Part shown: positions 1 to 8,637 of the stretch, one piece after another | How the letters are laid out: each line of letters starts with the position of its first letter | Numbering within the stretch: the first letter of the stretch is position 1 | Source: Gammaproteobacteria bacterium | GTDB lineage: Bacteria > Pseudomonadota > Gammaproteobacteria > Pseudomonadales > Azotimanducaceae | Assembly: GCA_026708185.1 (NCBI GenBank) | Contig: JAPOVK010000050.1 | Location: forward strand, 80,643-144,642 | Length of the DNA: 64,000 nt | Direction: 5' to 3' | Notes under the pieces: model-generated | The model's input: only the letters and a program-made list of their open reading frames with translations | Told to the model about the DNA's origin: nothing | Database searches by the model: none | Program-made: the position numbers and the translations under genes

Positions 1-771
1 CTATATGACCAAGAGCGCCTACCGGCCAGCTTGGGCGTCGATCCGCGGACTTGGCACGCGCAGTTGCTGCAACGCCTATTGCGAGCCGCACGCGCCTTGT
101 CCCCGGAAGGCATCCTGTTCGAACGCGTCGAGCCCTACGCCGGGAGTGGCGGGAACGGCTCGACATGGGCGCTGACCGACTTGGCGGCACTTGCCGAGGC
201 CCCCGTGGCCGCGGATCTGCGGATGCTGGCCGATGCTCGGGTCATCGTGGCCGAAGACGGTCTGGCAGAGGACTTCGAGACACTGCGGCAGAGCGCTCTT
301 GCCCACGCTGCGGATCGAGGCGTCATACCCGGCGTCGCACCAGCCGGGCGCGTGGCGGACAGCGGTCCTTGGGATGTGCGGCATCGGCCGGGCGGGCTCG
401 ACGACGTCGAACTGGCCGCCGACGTGATCAAGCTGACGGTCGGTGGCCGCGTGCCGGCGGTGCTCGCGACGGCATTAGGCGCTACGTTCGACACCGCCGT
501 CGACGAGGGATTGCTCGATGAAGAGGCGGCCACGCAACTGACCGGTGCGGCAAGGCTCTGGCAGAACATCGACGGCTTTTTGAGCATGGTCTGCGTCGGC
601 ACCTTCGATGCCACCGCCGCTTCAGCCGAGCAGCGTCAGACGCTGGCGGAGATCGGCGGCGTTGACGACTTCGACGCACTGCCGGATGTCATCTCGGCCG
701 CAGCCGGGCTTGCCGCCGGGCATGTTGCGGAACTCCTCGCCGGGACCGAGGGGCGGCGACGAGCGCGATAG
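1..771 (+). CDS. glnE: Glutamine synthetase adenylyltransferase GlnE, C-terminal part (5' end outside window)
   Basis: The frame is open from base 1, so the gene enters the window from the left; 256 residues are visible. The opening LYD, the RLLRAARALSPEG stretch, ARVIVAEDGLAEDFETLRQ and the motif DVRHRPGGLDDVELAADVI follow the order of the C-terminal nucleotidyltransferase and helical domains of GlnE, which adds and removes AMP on glutamine synthetase in response to nitrogen status. The segment usually reading VDxRLRPSG is here LFERVEPYAGSGG, so the protein is divergent from textbook GlnE. The catalytic GG-S and D-x-D motifs would lie upstream of the window. It converges on the next gene with 17 bases between stops. 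Confidence 0.68.
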   Translation, partial: LYDQERLPASLGVDPRTWHAQLLQRLLRAARALSPEGILFERVEPYAGSGGNGSTWALTDLAALAEAPVAADLRMLADARVIVAEDGLAEDFETLRQSALAHAADRGVIPGVAPAGRVADSGPWDVRHRPGGLDDVELAADVIKLTVGGRVPAVLATALGATFDTAVDEGLLDEEAATQLTGAARLWQNIDGFLSMVCVGTFDATAASAEQRQTLAEIGGVDDFDALPDVISAAAGLAAGHVAELLAGTEGRRRAR

Positions 772-788
772 GAGTCACGCTGCGCACA

Positions 789-1967
789 TCATGTGCCGAC
801 CTCCGCAGCGAGCGTGTCGGCGTGGACTTCGTCGACGGGTCGCACGAGTTGGCCTTCGACCGCCGCCTCGAGGCGGCTGGTGCAGACCAGTTCGCCTTCG
901 GCAACTCCGCCGTGGATGTAGACGGTTTCTCCCGTGGCACGAAGGATTGCGACATCGCGGAACTGAAGCCGGTTGTCCGCCCCGATCAAATAGACCTGGT
1001 TGTTCGCCTGCAAGGCGGTGCGTGGCAGCACGACCACGTCGGCCACCTCCCGGCCGAGAATCTCCGCTTCGACGAACATCCCCACGGTTAGCGGCGACCC
1101 GTCGGGCGGATCGTAGGGGGCTGCCACTTGGGCGATGACGTTGACCATGCGGGTTTGGCCGTCCAACTCGCCCTCGGTACGCACCACCTCGGCACCCCAG
1201 GTGTGCTCGCGACCTGCGAACTCCGCCTTGAGGACCACGGCCACGGGGGCTTGATCGCCATTGGCCGGGCGGGCCAATGTCAGCGGCAGATGCGCGAGGT
1301 CCCGGTCGAGCACGGGCAAGCGGACTTCGGCGTAGTCCGTGGAATACAGGGTGGCGATGGCTTCACCGCGGTTGACGAACTGGCCCGCGTCCACGCGTTC
1401 CGTGCGCACGCGACCATCGTAGGGCGCGGTCAGTCGGGTACGGTCCAGATCGCGCTCGGCGCGGGTTTTCCGGGCGGTGGCCTCCTCGAACGCCGCTTGG
1501 GCGACAAGTAGACGGTTCAACGCATCGTCCTTCTCCGCTTGGGAGCCGGACCTGGCATCGGCGAGACTGTCGTAGCGGGCGTACGCCCTTCGCGCGCCGA
1601 TCACCTCACTCCGGGCGGCTGCCAACTGGGCCTTGGCCTGGGCATCGGCGACCTCGTAGTCGATGCGTTCTATTTCCACGAGCACGTCGCCTTTGGCGAA
1701 GAACCCGCCGGAGACGAGGGCGTCGGAGACGTGCACGACGCGTCCGGACACCTCGGCCACGAGGTCGCTTTCGCTCTTCGGCACGACGGTGCCGTGGGCG
1801 GCCACCGAGAGCCGCACCGTCTGCGGGGTCGCGGCGACGGTCTTCACCACCGGTACTTGCGGCGGCACCGACTGCGGCTCGAGTTGCGGGCCGGTGGCGA
1901 TGATGAGGACACCCGCCAAGACCCCGGCGAGGAGAACCAGCAACGGAATCAGGCGTCGTTTGAGCAA
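789..1967 (-). CDS. RND efflux membrane-fusion protein (periplasmic adaptor), divergent copy
   Basis: This 392-residue protein is a HlyD/AcrA-type adaptor. A single N-terminal membrane anchor (about residues 7-26) is followed by a lipoyl half-motif, a coiled-coil hairpin rich in A, R and E (about 105-170), the second lipoyl half with TAPYDGRVRTERVDAGQFV, then beta-barrel and membrane-proximal domains (GMFVEAEILGR, VVVLPRTAL). It should bridge an inner-membrane RND pump to an outer-membrane channel. It points away from a second adaptor and the pump at 2138-6552, and 170 bases between the two starts can hold divergent promoters. No outer-membrane channel gene is in view. Substrate cannot be told from the sequence. 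Confidence 0.9.
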   Translation of the reverse strand: MLKRRLIPLLVLLAGVLAGVLIIATGPQLEPQSVPPQVPVVKTVAATPQTVRLSVAAHGTVVPKSESDLVAEVSGRVVHVSDALVSGGFFAKGDVLVEIERIDYEVADAQAKAQLAAARSEVIGARRAYARYDSLADARSGSQAEKDDALNRLLVAQAAFEEATARKTRAERDLDRTRLTAPYDGRVRTERVDAGQFVNRGEAIATLYSTDYAEVRLPVLDRDLAHLPLTLARPANGDQAPVAVVLKAEFAGREHTWGAEVVRTEGELDGQTRMVNVIAQVAAPYDPPDGSPLTVGMFVEAEILGREVADVVVLPRTALQANNQVYLIGADNRLQFRDVAILRATGETVYIHGGVAEGELVCTSRLEAAVEGQLVRPVDEVHADTLAAEVGT

Positions 1968-2137
1968 GCCGAGTCAGCACGCGCGAGGGGTCTGACCGCG
2001 ACAATACCATGCTCGCCTTGGCGACTTTGGCAGCCCGAATGCGCGATGGCACCGGGATAGTTCACATGGTGTTCATACTTGTTGACCCGTGGACGATCAT
2101 CCATGATGGTTAGGACTTGGCCGCATAGGGGGCGCAA

Positions 2138-3229
2138 ATGGCCGAATCGACTCCGGGTTCAAGCCGCGTGGGCTACGTCCAGTTGGCGGTCGTCGTCGTG
2201 GTTCTGGGGGTTGGTATCTACTTCGGCCAGGCACCTGATCGGATCGTGGTGGACCCGGCGACGCCTCTCGGCATGTCCGCGGAGCCGCCCGAGGTCACGG
2301 TCGTCGTGCCCGAGGCCGGGGACCATGCGGCCAGCGTCGTTCTGACCGGTACGGTGGGGCCGCACGGCATCGTCGCCATGATGCCGTCGGTCGATGGCGG
2401 TAGGGTGGTGTGGATCTCGCCGGCCATGCGCATTGGCGGCACCTTCGCGCGCGACGAGACGCTGCTCAGAATCGAGGCCAAGGACTACGAACTCGACGTC
2501 GCGGAAGCCGAGGCGGACCTCCGTGCGGCGCAGGCCAAGCTCGAACAGCGCCGACGCGAGGGAGACAGCGCGCGGATCGCGCGGGCGCAGGCCTTGGCCG
2601 ACAAAGCGGCGACCGTCTTGGAACGTAGACAACTGGCGCTCTCGCGGACGAGCTACTCGCTGCCGTTCGACGGACGTGTCGGTCAAGCGCAGGTGAGCGT
2701 CGGCCAGGTGCTCGTCGCCGGCTTGTCGTTCGGCAATGCCTACGCCAAGAACGCGCTTGAGGTCGGTGCCGGGATCGGCAATGAGGACCTGGCCTATCTC
2801 GAACCCGTGACGGGCCGGGCAGCGACGATATTCGCCGAAAACGGCGCGTTTTCGGGCGAGGTGGTTCGGGTGTCGGCGTTGGTGGCACCGACGAGCCGCT
2901 TGGCGCAGGTGTTCCTGAAGTTCGCCGACGATACGCCGCTCGACTCGCTGCCTTTGCCGGGCAGTTTCGCCACGGTGCAGATCGACGGGCCTCCTTTCGA
3001 CAATGCCTTCGTACTCCCGCGTGCGGCCGAACAATCCGGCGGCCATGTGTGGGTCGTGAGGGCCGGCGAGCTTGAGGCCGTCACGCCGGAACCGCTGCGC
3101 CGCTCCACGTCGGGCGTGTTCGGCAGTCCGGGTTGGCTGGTACGAGCCTTCGACGCTGGCGACGGCGTGGTGGTCGGCTCCGTCTTCGGCGCCCACGATG
3201 GCATGCGCGTGCGGACCTCGGGCGGCTAA
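2138..3229 (+). CDS. RND efflux membrane-fusion protein (second adaptor)
   Basis: The 363-residue product has one N-terminal membrane segment (about residues 11-30), a split lipoyl domain around a helical hairpin (AEADLRAAQAKLEQRRREG to about residue 165), then the typical SYSLPFDGRVGQAQVSVGQVL and a beta-barrel region. It is placed 11 bases before the RND pump start, so the two are surely one operon. The start is an ATG with AGGGGG six bases upstream. It differs considerably from the divergent adaptor at 789-1967, so the two probably form a mixed or sequential adaptor pair rather than a recent duplication. Confidence 0.88.
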   Translation: MAESTPGSSRVGYVQLAVVVVVLGVGIYFGQAPDRIVVDPATPLGMSAEPPEVTVVVPEAGDHAASVVLTGTVGPHGIVAMMPSVDGGRVVWISPAMRIGGTFARDETLLRIEAKDYELDVAEAEADLRAAQAKLEQRRREGDSARIARAQALADKAATVLERRQLALSRTSYSLPFDGRVGQAQVSVGQVLVAGLSFGNAYAKNALEVGAGIGNEDLAYLEPVTGRAATIFAENGAFSGEVVRVSALVAPTSRLAQVFLKFADDTPLDSLPLPGSFATVQIDGPPFDNAFVLPRAAEQSGGHVWVVRAGELEAVTPEPLRRSTSGVFGSPGWLVRAFDAGDGVVVGSVFGAHDGMRVRTSGG

Positions 3230-3240
3230 TAGCGGTGGCC

Positions 3241-6200
3241 ATGGGAGATTCGACGTCGCCGGCGGTCCGGCCTGGCCCCATCGCCTTCTTCGCCCGTTCG
3301 CCCGTTGCGGCGAACATGCTGATGCTGTTGTTCCTCGGCACCGGCACGATCGCGGCCTTCCTGCTCCCCGTGCAGAGCGTTCCCGACTTCGATCCGCGGG
3401 TTGTGCAGATCACCGTCCCCTACCCGGGCGCGACGCCGGAGGAAGTGGAGGAAGGGGTCACCCGGCGCGTGGAGGAGCGCGTGCGGGACATCGTCGGCGT
3501 GCGCCAGGTGCGTTCCGTCGCGCAGGAAGGTGTGGGTACGGTGATCGCCGATCTCGCGACCTTCGCCGATGCAGAGGTCGTGCTGGCCGATATCCAGAGC
3601 GCAGTGGAGAGCCTGGAGGAGTTCCCGCCGCGGTTTGCCGAGCGCCCGCGGGTCGAGCGCCCGCCCGTGCTGCGCAACGTCGCGACCGTTGCCGTCGCGT
3701 CCGAGACCGCATCGGAGACCGATTTGCGCCGTGCGGCGGAAATGGTGCGCGAGCGCTTGCTGGCTCGGCCGACCGTCTCCCGGGTGGACATCTTCGGCGC
3801 GCGAGACTACGAGGTCTCCATCGAGGTCAGCGAACAGGCCCTGCTGCGCAACGACCTGACGGTCGAGGAAGTGGCGGCGGCGCTGCGTAGCGCGTCGGTG
3901 AACCGTACATCCGGCGAGTTGCGCACCGACGCCGGAGGCGTATTGATCCGTACTAGCGCGAAGGCGCAGGAAGCGGCGAGATTCGCCGACATCGCGGTAC
4001 TGACCCGCCCCGACGGCAGCATGCTGCGGCTGGGCGACGTGGCCAGGATCGACGACGGCTTCGCCGAAGACGCGCTGATCAGCCGGATCGATGGTCGGCC
4101 TGCCGTGTTCCTCCGCGTGCGGGAATCGGATGCCGGCGATCCCCAGGTGACTTCGGCGGCGCAGGCCGTCATGGAGGCGGCGGCCGAAATCGAGCTGCCA
4201 GACGGCATCGAGGTCGTTTCGTGGGAGGACGGCAGCGAGCGGATCCGCATCCGGGTCGATCGCATGGTCGCCAATGCGGTGCTCGGCATCACGCTGGTGT
4301 TCGCGTTCCTGATCCTGGTGTTCGATCTGCGCTTTGCGGTGTGGATCGCGGCGGGGATCCCGATCGCCTTCATGGGCGGCGTGCTGCTGTTCGAACCGCT
4401 CGGTCTGACGATCAACACGATGACTCTCCTGGCGCTCGTGCTGGCGACAGGGATCGTGGTCGACGATGCCATCGTCGTCGGCGAGAGCATCGCCGTCCAG
4501 CACGAGTCCGGCAACACCGGCGTTGCCGGCGCGATCGCGGGAGCGCGCGCGGTCGCCGGCCCGGTGGTGACAGGCGTGGCAACAACCATGGTCGCGTTCG
4601 CGATCCTGGCATTCATGCCCGGATCCATTGGGCAGATGGTCGGTGCCGTTCCCTACGTGGTCGTTGCGGTTTTGGCGGTTTCGCTGCTCGAGGCGTTCGT
4701 GATCCTGCCGGCTCACCTGGCGCATGGTCGTCAATGGAGCCGCCCGCCGCTGGCCGATGTGCAAGCGGGCGTCCGCCGTTGGCTGGACCAGTTGCGCGAC
4801 TACTTCGTGGTGAAGGCGATCGGCGCGGCGCTCTTGCGACCGTGGCTGACCATTGCCGCATCGCTCGCGTTCCTGGCCGTGGCAGCGCTGCTACTGATCA
4901 CCGCGTTGGTGCGCTTCGTGCTGTACGACCCGCCTGTGGACGTGGACCGGCTGAGCGTGCAGCTCACATTCCCGGTCGGCACGCCGTTCGATGTGACGCA
5001 ACGTGCCGTCGATCAGGTCGTTCGCGCCGCCTACGCCACGGACGAGGCAACCGAAGGCGACTCGTTCGGCGCCGTGGCGGTGATCGTGGGCGGCGAATTC
5101 GCCCCCGAGATCGACGCCTTCGATCAGGGCCACCAGGACGGCGACTACGCAAGCCATCTCGCCACCGTCGTGGCCGTGCTCAAGGACGAACCAGCGCGTA
5201 CGCTGCCCTCGACCGAACTCGTGCACAGGTGGCGCACCAATGTCGGCGAGCTGCAGGGCGCTGACAGCGTGACCTACAACACGAGCTCCATGGTGGTTCC
5301 TCCCGAGGTCGGCTTCGTGCTGACGCACGCGGACCCCGACACCCTTGCGCGCGCTGCCGACGACGCCAAGCAGTGGCTTGAGGAACAGGAGGGCGTCTAC
5401 GGGATCGACACCTCGCTCGCCCCCGGCAAGCGCCAATTCGACATCGAGATCGGGAGTCTCGGCGTCGCGATCGGGCTTACCGCGGAGGAGGTGGCGGAGC
5501 AACTGCGGGATCGGTTCCATGGCGTGGAAGTCCAGCGCAACCATCGCGGTCGCGACGAGACGAAGGTGATCGTGCGCTACCCGGGCGAGGAGCGCCTCAC
5601 CCTGGCGGACATTCTGAACGAACGTATCCCGCTGCCCGCCAATCCTGGCGGCCAAGCCGGCCAACCCGGCGGTCAGGGCGGCGCCAACCCGATGCCGGGC
5701 GCCGTTCTAGGTGGCGGTGCCGGCCTTTTCGGCGGCATCGTCGCCCAGGGCGCAAACGCCGGGCTGCCGACTCCCGGCGTGCCCCTCGCGCTCGTGGCCG
5801 AGGTCACCGAGACCCGCGGCCTTTCCGCCATCGAGCGCCGCGACGGCGTCCGGTCGGCCCTCGTGGAGGCGCGGGTCGACACGGCGGTCAGGACACCGAA
5901 TTCGGTCAACGCGGCGTTGGAAGGCGATGAACTGCCCAGCTTGGTGGCTCGGTATCCCGGTCTCGGCTTCGCGTACGCGGGGCAGACCGAGATCCAGGCG
6001 CGGATGTTCGACGTGCTCGCGTTGCTCGTGGCCGTCGCGGTATTGGTGATCTACGGGCTGATCGCCATTCAGCTCCGCAGCTACCTGCTGCCACTGGTCG
6101 TGATCGCGGCGGTGCCGTTCGCTGCTGCCGGGGCGGTGGTCGGGCACCTGCTGCTCGGCTACGACCTCTCAGCGTATTCGGTGTTCGGGATGGTGGCGAT

Positions 6201-6552
6201 CGGCGGGGTCGTGGTCAACGACGTGCTCGTCTTGCTGGACCGCTACCGAACCATCCGCGCCGATGCGGGGATGCGTGTGGACGTGGCCATGGTCGCATCG
6301 GCCACCCGCCACCGGTTTCGCGCCATCCTGCTGACGACGGTGACGACCCTGACCGCGCTCCTGCCGACGATCTACACGGACAGCCCCTTCTCGGCGCCGT
6401 TGATCCCGTTGGTGATCAGCATGGTGGCGGGGTTGGCCTTCGCCAACATGGTGCTGCTGTTCTTCGTGCCCGCGCTCTTGACCGTGGTGGAAGGCCTGCA
6501 GGAACGCTACGGCCGCTTGACAGGCGGAGCGACCGCTGGCGTGCCCGCTTAA
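3241..6552 (+). CDS. RND-family efflux pump inner-membrane permease (AcrB/HAE1-like)
   Basis: This is a 1103-residue proton-driven exporter. Visible features are the first transmembrane helix (ANMLMLLFLGTGTIAAFLLP), the periplasmic PGATPEEVEEGV motif, the TM4 acidic pair in GIVVDDAIVVGES that carries protons, and the mirrored C-terminal bundle (FGMVAIGGVVVNDVLVLLDRYR). A frame-compatible start at 3133 overlaps the adaptor gene and encodes only an Arg-rich extension, so ATG 3241 is chosen. A glycine/proline-rich insertion at about residues 800-850 (repeated GGQ and GGG) in the second periplasmic loop is unusual. It is in an operon with the adaptor at 2138-3229. Substrate unknown. Confidence 0.93.
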   Translation: MGDSTSPAVRPGPIAFFARSPVAANMLMLLFLGTGTIAAFLLPVQSVPDFDPRVVQITVPYPGATPEEVEEGVTRRVEERVRDIVGVRQVRSVAQEGVGTVIADLATFADAEVVLADIQSAVESLEEFPPRFAERPRVERPPVLRNVATVAVASETASETDLRRAAEMVRERLLARPTVSRVDIFGARDYEVSIEVSEQALLRNDLTVEEVAAALRSASVNRTSGELRTDAGGVLIRTSAKAQEAARFADIAVLTRPDGSMLRLGDVARIDDGFAEDALISRIDGRPAVFLRVRESDAGDPQVTSAAQAVMEAAAEIELPDGIEVVSWEDGSERIRIRVDRMVANAVLGITLVFAFLILVFDLRFAVWIAAGIPIAFMGGVLLFEPLGLTINTMTLLALVLATGIVVDDAIVVGESIAVQHESGNTGVAGAIAGARAVAGPVVTGVATTMVAFAILAFMPGSIGQMVGAVPYVVVAVLAVSLLEAFVILPAHLAHGRQWSRPPLADVQAGVRRWLDQLRDYFVVKAIGAALLRPWLTIAASLAFLAVAALLLITALVRFVLYDPPVDVDRLSVQLTFPVGTPFDVTQRAVDQVVRAAYATDEATEGDSFGAVAVIVGGEFAPEIDAFDQGHQDGDYASHLATVVAVLKDEPARTLPSTELVHRWRTNVGELQGADSVTYNTSSMVVPPEVGFVLTHADPDTLARAADDAKQWLEEQEGVYGIDTSLAPGKRQFDIEIGSLGVAIGLTAEEVAEQLRDRFHGVEVQRNHRGRDETKVIVRYPGEERLTLADILNERIPLPANPGGQAGQPGGQGGANPMPGAVLGGGAGLFGGIVAQGANAGLPTPGVPLALVAEVTETRGLSAIERRDGVRSALVEARVDTAVRTPNSVNAALEGDELPSLVARYPGLGFAYAGQTEIQARMFDVLALLVAVAVLVIYGLIAIQLRSYLLPLVVIAAVPFAAAGAVVGHLLLGYDLSAYSVFGMVAIGGVVVNDVLVLLDRYRTIRADAGMRVDVAMVASATRHRFRAILLTTVTTLTALLPTIYTDSPFSAPLIPLVISMVAGLAFANMVLLFFVPALLTVVEGLQERYGRLTGGATAGVPA

Positions 6553-6761
6553 GGGACGGATACGGTCTGCGTGCCGACGAACTCGGCTGACATCGCGGGC
6601 TCGTGGTCGTCTTCCAGGATCATCGCCACGACTTCCGTGAGGTTGGCGTTGAGTTCGTCCAGCGTCTCGGCCTGACTATGCGCGCCGGGAAAACCGGAGA
6701 TATACCCTACGTAAAGACCGGTATCAGGACACTTTTCGACGACGGCGGTGTAGCTGCGCAC
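6549..6761 (-). CDS. HicB-like antitoxin-family protein, no HicA partner visible
   Basis: The 70-residue protein has the HicB partial RNase-H-like fold signature: YTAVVEKCPDTGLYVGYISGFPGAHSQAETLDELNANLTEVV. In complete systems HicB neutralises the mRNA interferase HicA, a protein of about 60-80 residues encoded next to it. Neither the 71 bases upstream nor the downstream pump gene leaves room for HicA, and the short C-terminus lacks an obvious DNA-binding domain, so this is a solitary HicB-like gene. It starts with GTG and its last bases overlap the stop of the RND pump gene on the other strand. Confidence 0.75.
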   Translation of the reverse strand: MRSYTAVVEKCPDTGLYVGYISGFPGAHSQAETLDELNANLTEVVAMILEDDHEPAMSAEFVGTQTVSVP

Positions 6762-6832
6762 CGCACGACCTAACGATGATCGACTATCGGATCATACACC
6801 CGGCCAAATCCAACTACCCGGGCGTCGTTGCC

Positions 6833-8200
6833 TTACGGCTCTTTCTCGAAGTACTCGCGCGTCACCTGGAACACCATCGGCGCAAGCAGTAGCAGCCCCA
6901 CGAGGTTGGGGATCGCCATCAACCCGTTCAGCGTATCCGACAGGTTCCAGACGAAGTCCACCTTCACGTTGGCGAAGGCCAGTGCCGCGACCACCCACAG
7001 CCCGCGGTAGATCCACAAGCTCTTCTCATGAAACAGGTACTGCCAGCAGCGCTCGCCGTAATACGACCAGCCTAGGATGGTGGTGAATGCGAAGACCACC
7101 AGCGCCACCGTCACGATGTACTGGCCGCCGAGGAGGGTGCTCTCGAAACCCGTCGACGTCAGTACGGCGCCGGTCAGGCCACCGCCGTCCGCGCCGGTCA
7201 TCGTCCAGGCGCCGGACGTGAGGATCACAAGCGCGGTCATCGTGCACACCACGAGGGTGTCGATGAACGTCCCCAGCATGGCGATGATCCCTTGCCGGAC
7301 GGGACTGTTGGTCTGCGCGGCAGCGTGCGCGATGGCCGCCGAACCCAGTCCTGACTCGTTCGAGAAGACGCCGCGCGCGACGCCGAAGCGGATGGCCGCG
7401 GCGACGGCTGCACCGGCGAAACCGCCTGTTGCCGCGGCCGGCGTGAATGCGTGCGTGAAGATGAGCCCGAAGGCGGCGGGGACGTCGACGATGTTGATCA
7501 GGATGATGACGAGAGCCGCCCCGAAGTAGAGCACCACCATCGCCGGCACCAGCTTGCCAGCAACCTCGCCGATCCGCCGGATGCCGCCGATGACGACGAC
7601 GCCCACCAGGATCGCGACCACGAGTCCGGTGACCCAGGTCGGCACGGAGAAACTGGCGCCGAGGGCGGCGGCCATGGAATTCACCTGCACGGCGTTGCCG
7701 ATCCCGAACGCCGCGACCGCGCCGAAGACGGCGAAAGCGAGGCCGAGCCACTTGCCGAGTTCCGGCGCGAAAGCGCCGACGCCGTTGCGCAGGTAGTACA
7801 TCGGCCCCCCGACGTACTTGCCCGACTTGTCGACTTCGCGATACTGCACGGCGCACACCGCTTCGGCGTACTTGGTCGCCATGCCGAACAGGGCGATCAG
7901 CCACATGTAGAAGATGGCGCCGGGCCCACCGAGGGCGATCGCCGTCGCGACACCCGCGATGTTCCCGGTGCCGACGGTTGCCGACAGGGCGGTCATCAGC
8001 GCGTTGAACGGCCGGACCTCGCCGTCGCCGCCCGGGGCCGAGCGGTCGAACAGGAGCCGGAACCCGTAGACGAGCTTGCGCCAGGGCATGAACACGAGCC
8101 CGAGCGTCAAAAGAACGCCGGTGAATCCCAGCATGCCGAGCATGGGCGGACCCCACGCGAAGGCGTTGACGCTGTCGATGAACGAGTTCAGTTGGTCCAT
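6833..8200 (-). CDS. Alanine/glycine:cation symporter (AGCS family)
   Basis: The 455-residue integral membrane protein has about ten hydrophobic segments and the AGCS signature ALSATVGTGNIAGVATAIALGGPGA near residues 73-98, which forms part of the substrate and sodium site. Other family blocks are KYAEAVCAVQYRE, GGPMYYLRNGVG, and FSNESGLGSAAIAHAAAQTN. It should import small neutral amino acids such as alanine or glycine with sodium. Length is normal for the family. It lies 16 bases downstream of the VOC gene on the same strand, so the two may be cotranscribed. Confidence 0.93.
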   Translation of the reverse strand: MDQLNSFIDSVNAFAWGPPMLGMLGFTGVLLTLGLVFMPWRKLVYGFRLLFDRSAPGGDGEVRPFNALMTALSATVGTGNIAGVATAIALGGPGAIFYMWLIALFGMATKYAEAVCAVQYREVDKSGKYVGGPMYYLRNGVGAFAPELGKWLGLAFAVFGAVAAFGIGNAVQVNSMAAALGASFSVPTWVTGLVVAILVGVVVIGGIRRIGEVAGKLVPAMVVLYFGAALVIILINIVDVPAAFGLIFTHAFTPAAATGGFAGAAVAAAIRFGVARGVFSNESGLGSAAIAHAAAQTNSPVRQGIIAMLGTFIDTLVVCTMTALVILTSGAWTMTGADGGGLTGAVLTSTGFESTLLGGQYIVTVALVVFAFTTILGWSYYGERCWQYLFHEKSLWIYRGLWVVAALAFANVKVDFVWNLSDTLNGLMAIPNLVGLLLLAPMVFQVTREYFEKEP

Positions 8201-8216
8201 GGGGCCCGTCGCCCAC

Positions 8217-8576
8217 TCACCCGCGGGTGAGTACTTCCATCAGGTGGCCGTCGATGTCGCGCCAGTAGAAGCCCCGGCCGCCTTGTCGCGTGTTGATCTC
8301 GCCGTTGTCCGGCGAGAACGGGCCGGACCCGTAGGTGACGCCGTTCGCCTTGATGCGCGTGAAGATGCCGTCGAACTCGTCGTCGGTCACCTTGAACGCG
8401 TAGTGGTGGCTCTTGAAGTCGGCGGCGTTGTCGAAGTCCATGGTCAAGGCGTCGTTGACAGCCACGGGTGCGAAGTGACCCATTGGACCGTCGTAGGTCA
8501 AGCCCATGATTTCGGCGAAGAAGCGCGCCGCCGCTTCCTTGTCGCGGCTCGGGACGATGGTGTGGTTGAGTTCCAT
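8217..8576 (-). CDS. VOC-superfamily (glyoxalase/dioxygenase fold) protein
   Basis: The 119-residue protein starts at an internal ATG (MELNHTIV), because the in-frame extension to 8678 is an Arg-rich non-protein-like stretch. It has paired beta-alpha-beta-beta-beta units with the typical opening ELNHTIVPSRDKEAAARFFAEIMGL, a central HHYAFKV and the closing FYWRDIDGHLMEVLT, where histidine and glutamate would bind a metal. VOC proteins include glyoxalase I, ring-cleaving dioxygenases and antibiotic-binding proteins; the sequence does not say which. Likely cotranscribed with the downstream symporter. Confidence 0.85.
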   Translation of the reverse strand: MELNHTIVPSRDKEAAARFFAEIMGLTYDGPMGHFAPVAVNDALTMDFDNAADFKSHHYAFKVTDDEFDGIFTRIKANGVTYGSGPFSPDNGEINTRQGGRGFYWRDIDGHLMEVLTRG

Positions 8577-8637
8577 GTTCGCCTCCGGTGTGTGTTGACC
8601 ACACCATACGTCCCGGCGGTCGCGTGTGCCAGTTCGC

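Noticed and set aside
6762..6832. A HicA toxin next to the HicB-like gene
   Set aside because: The gap is only 71 bases and no frame there or overlapping it resembles HicA.
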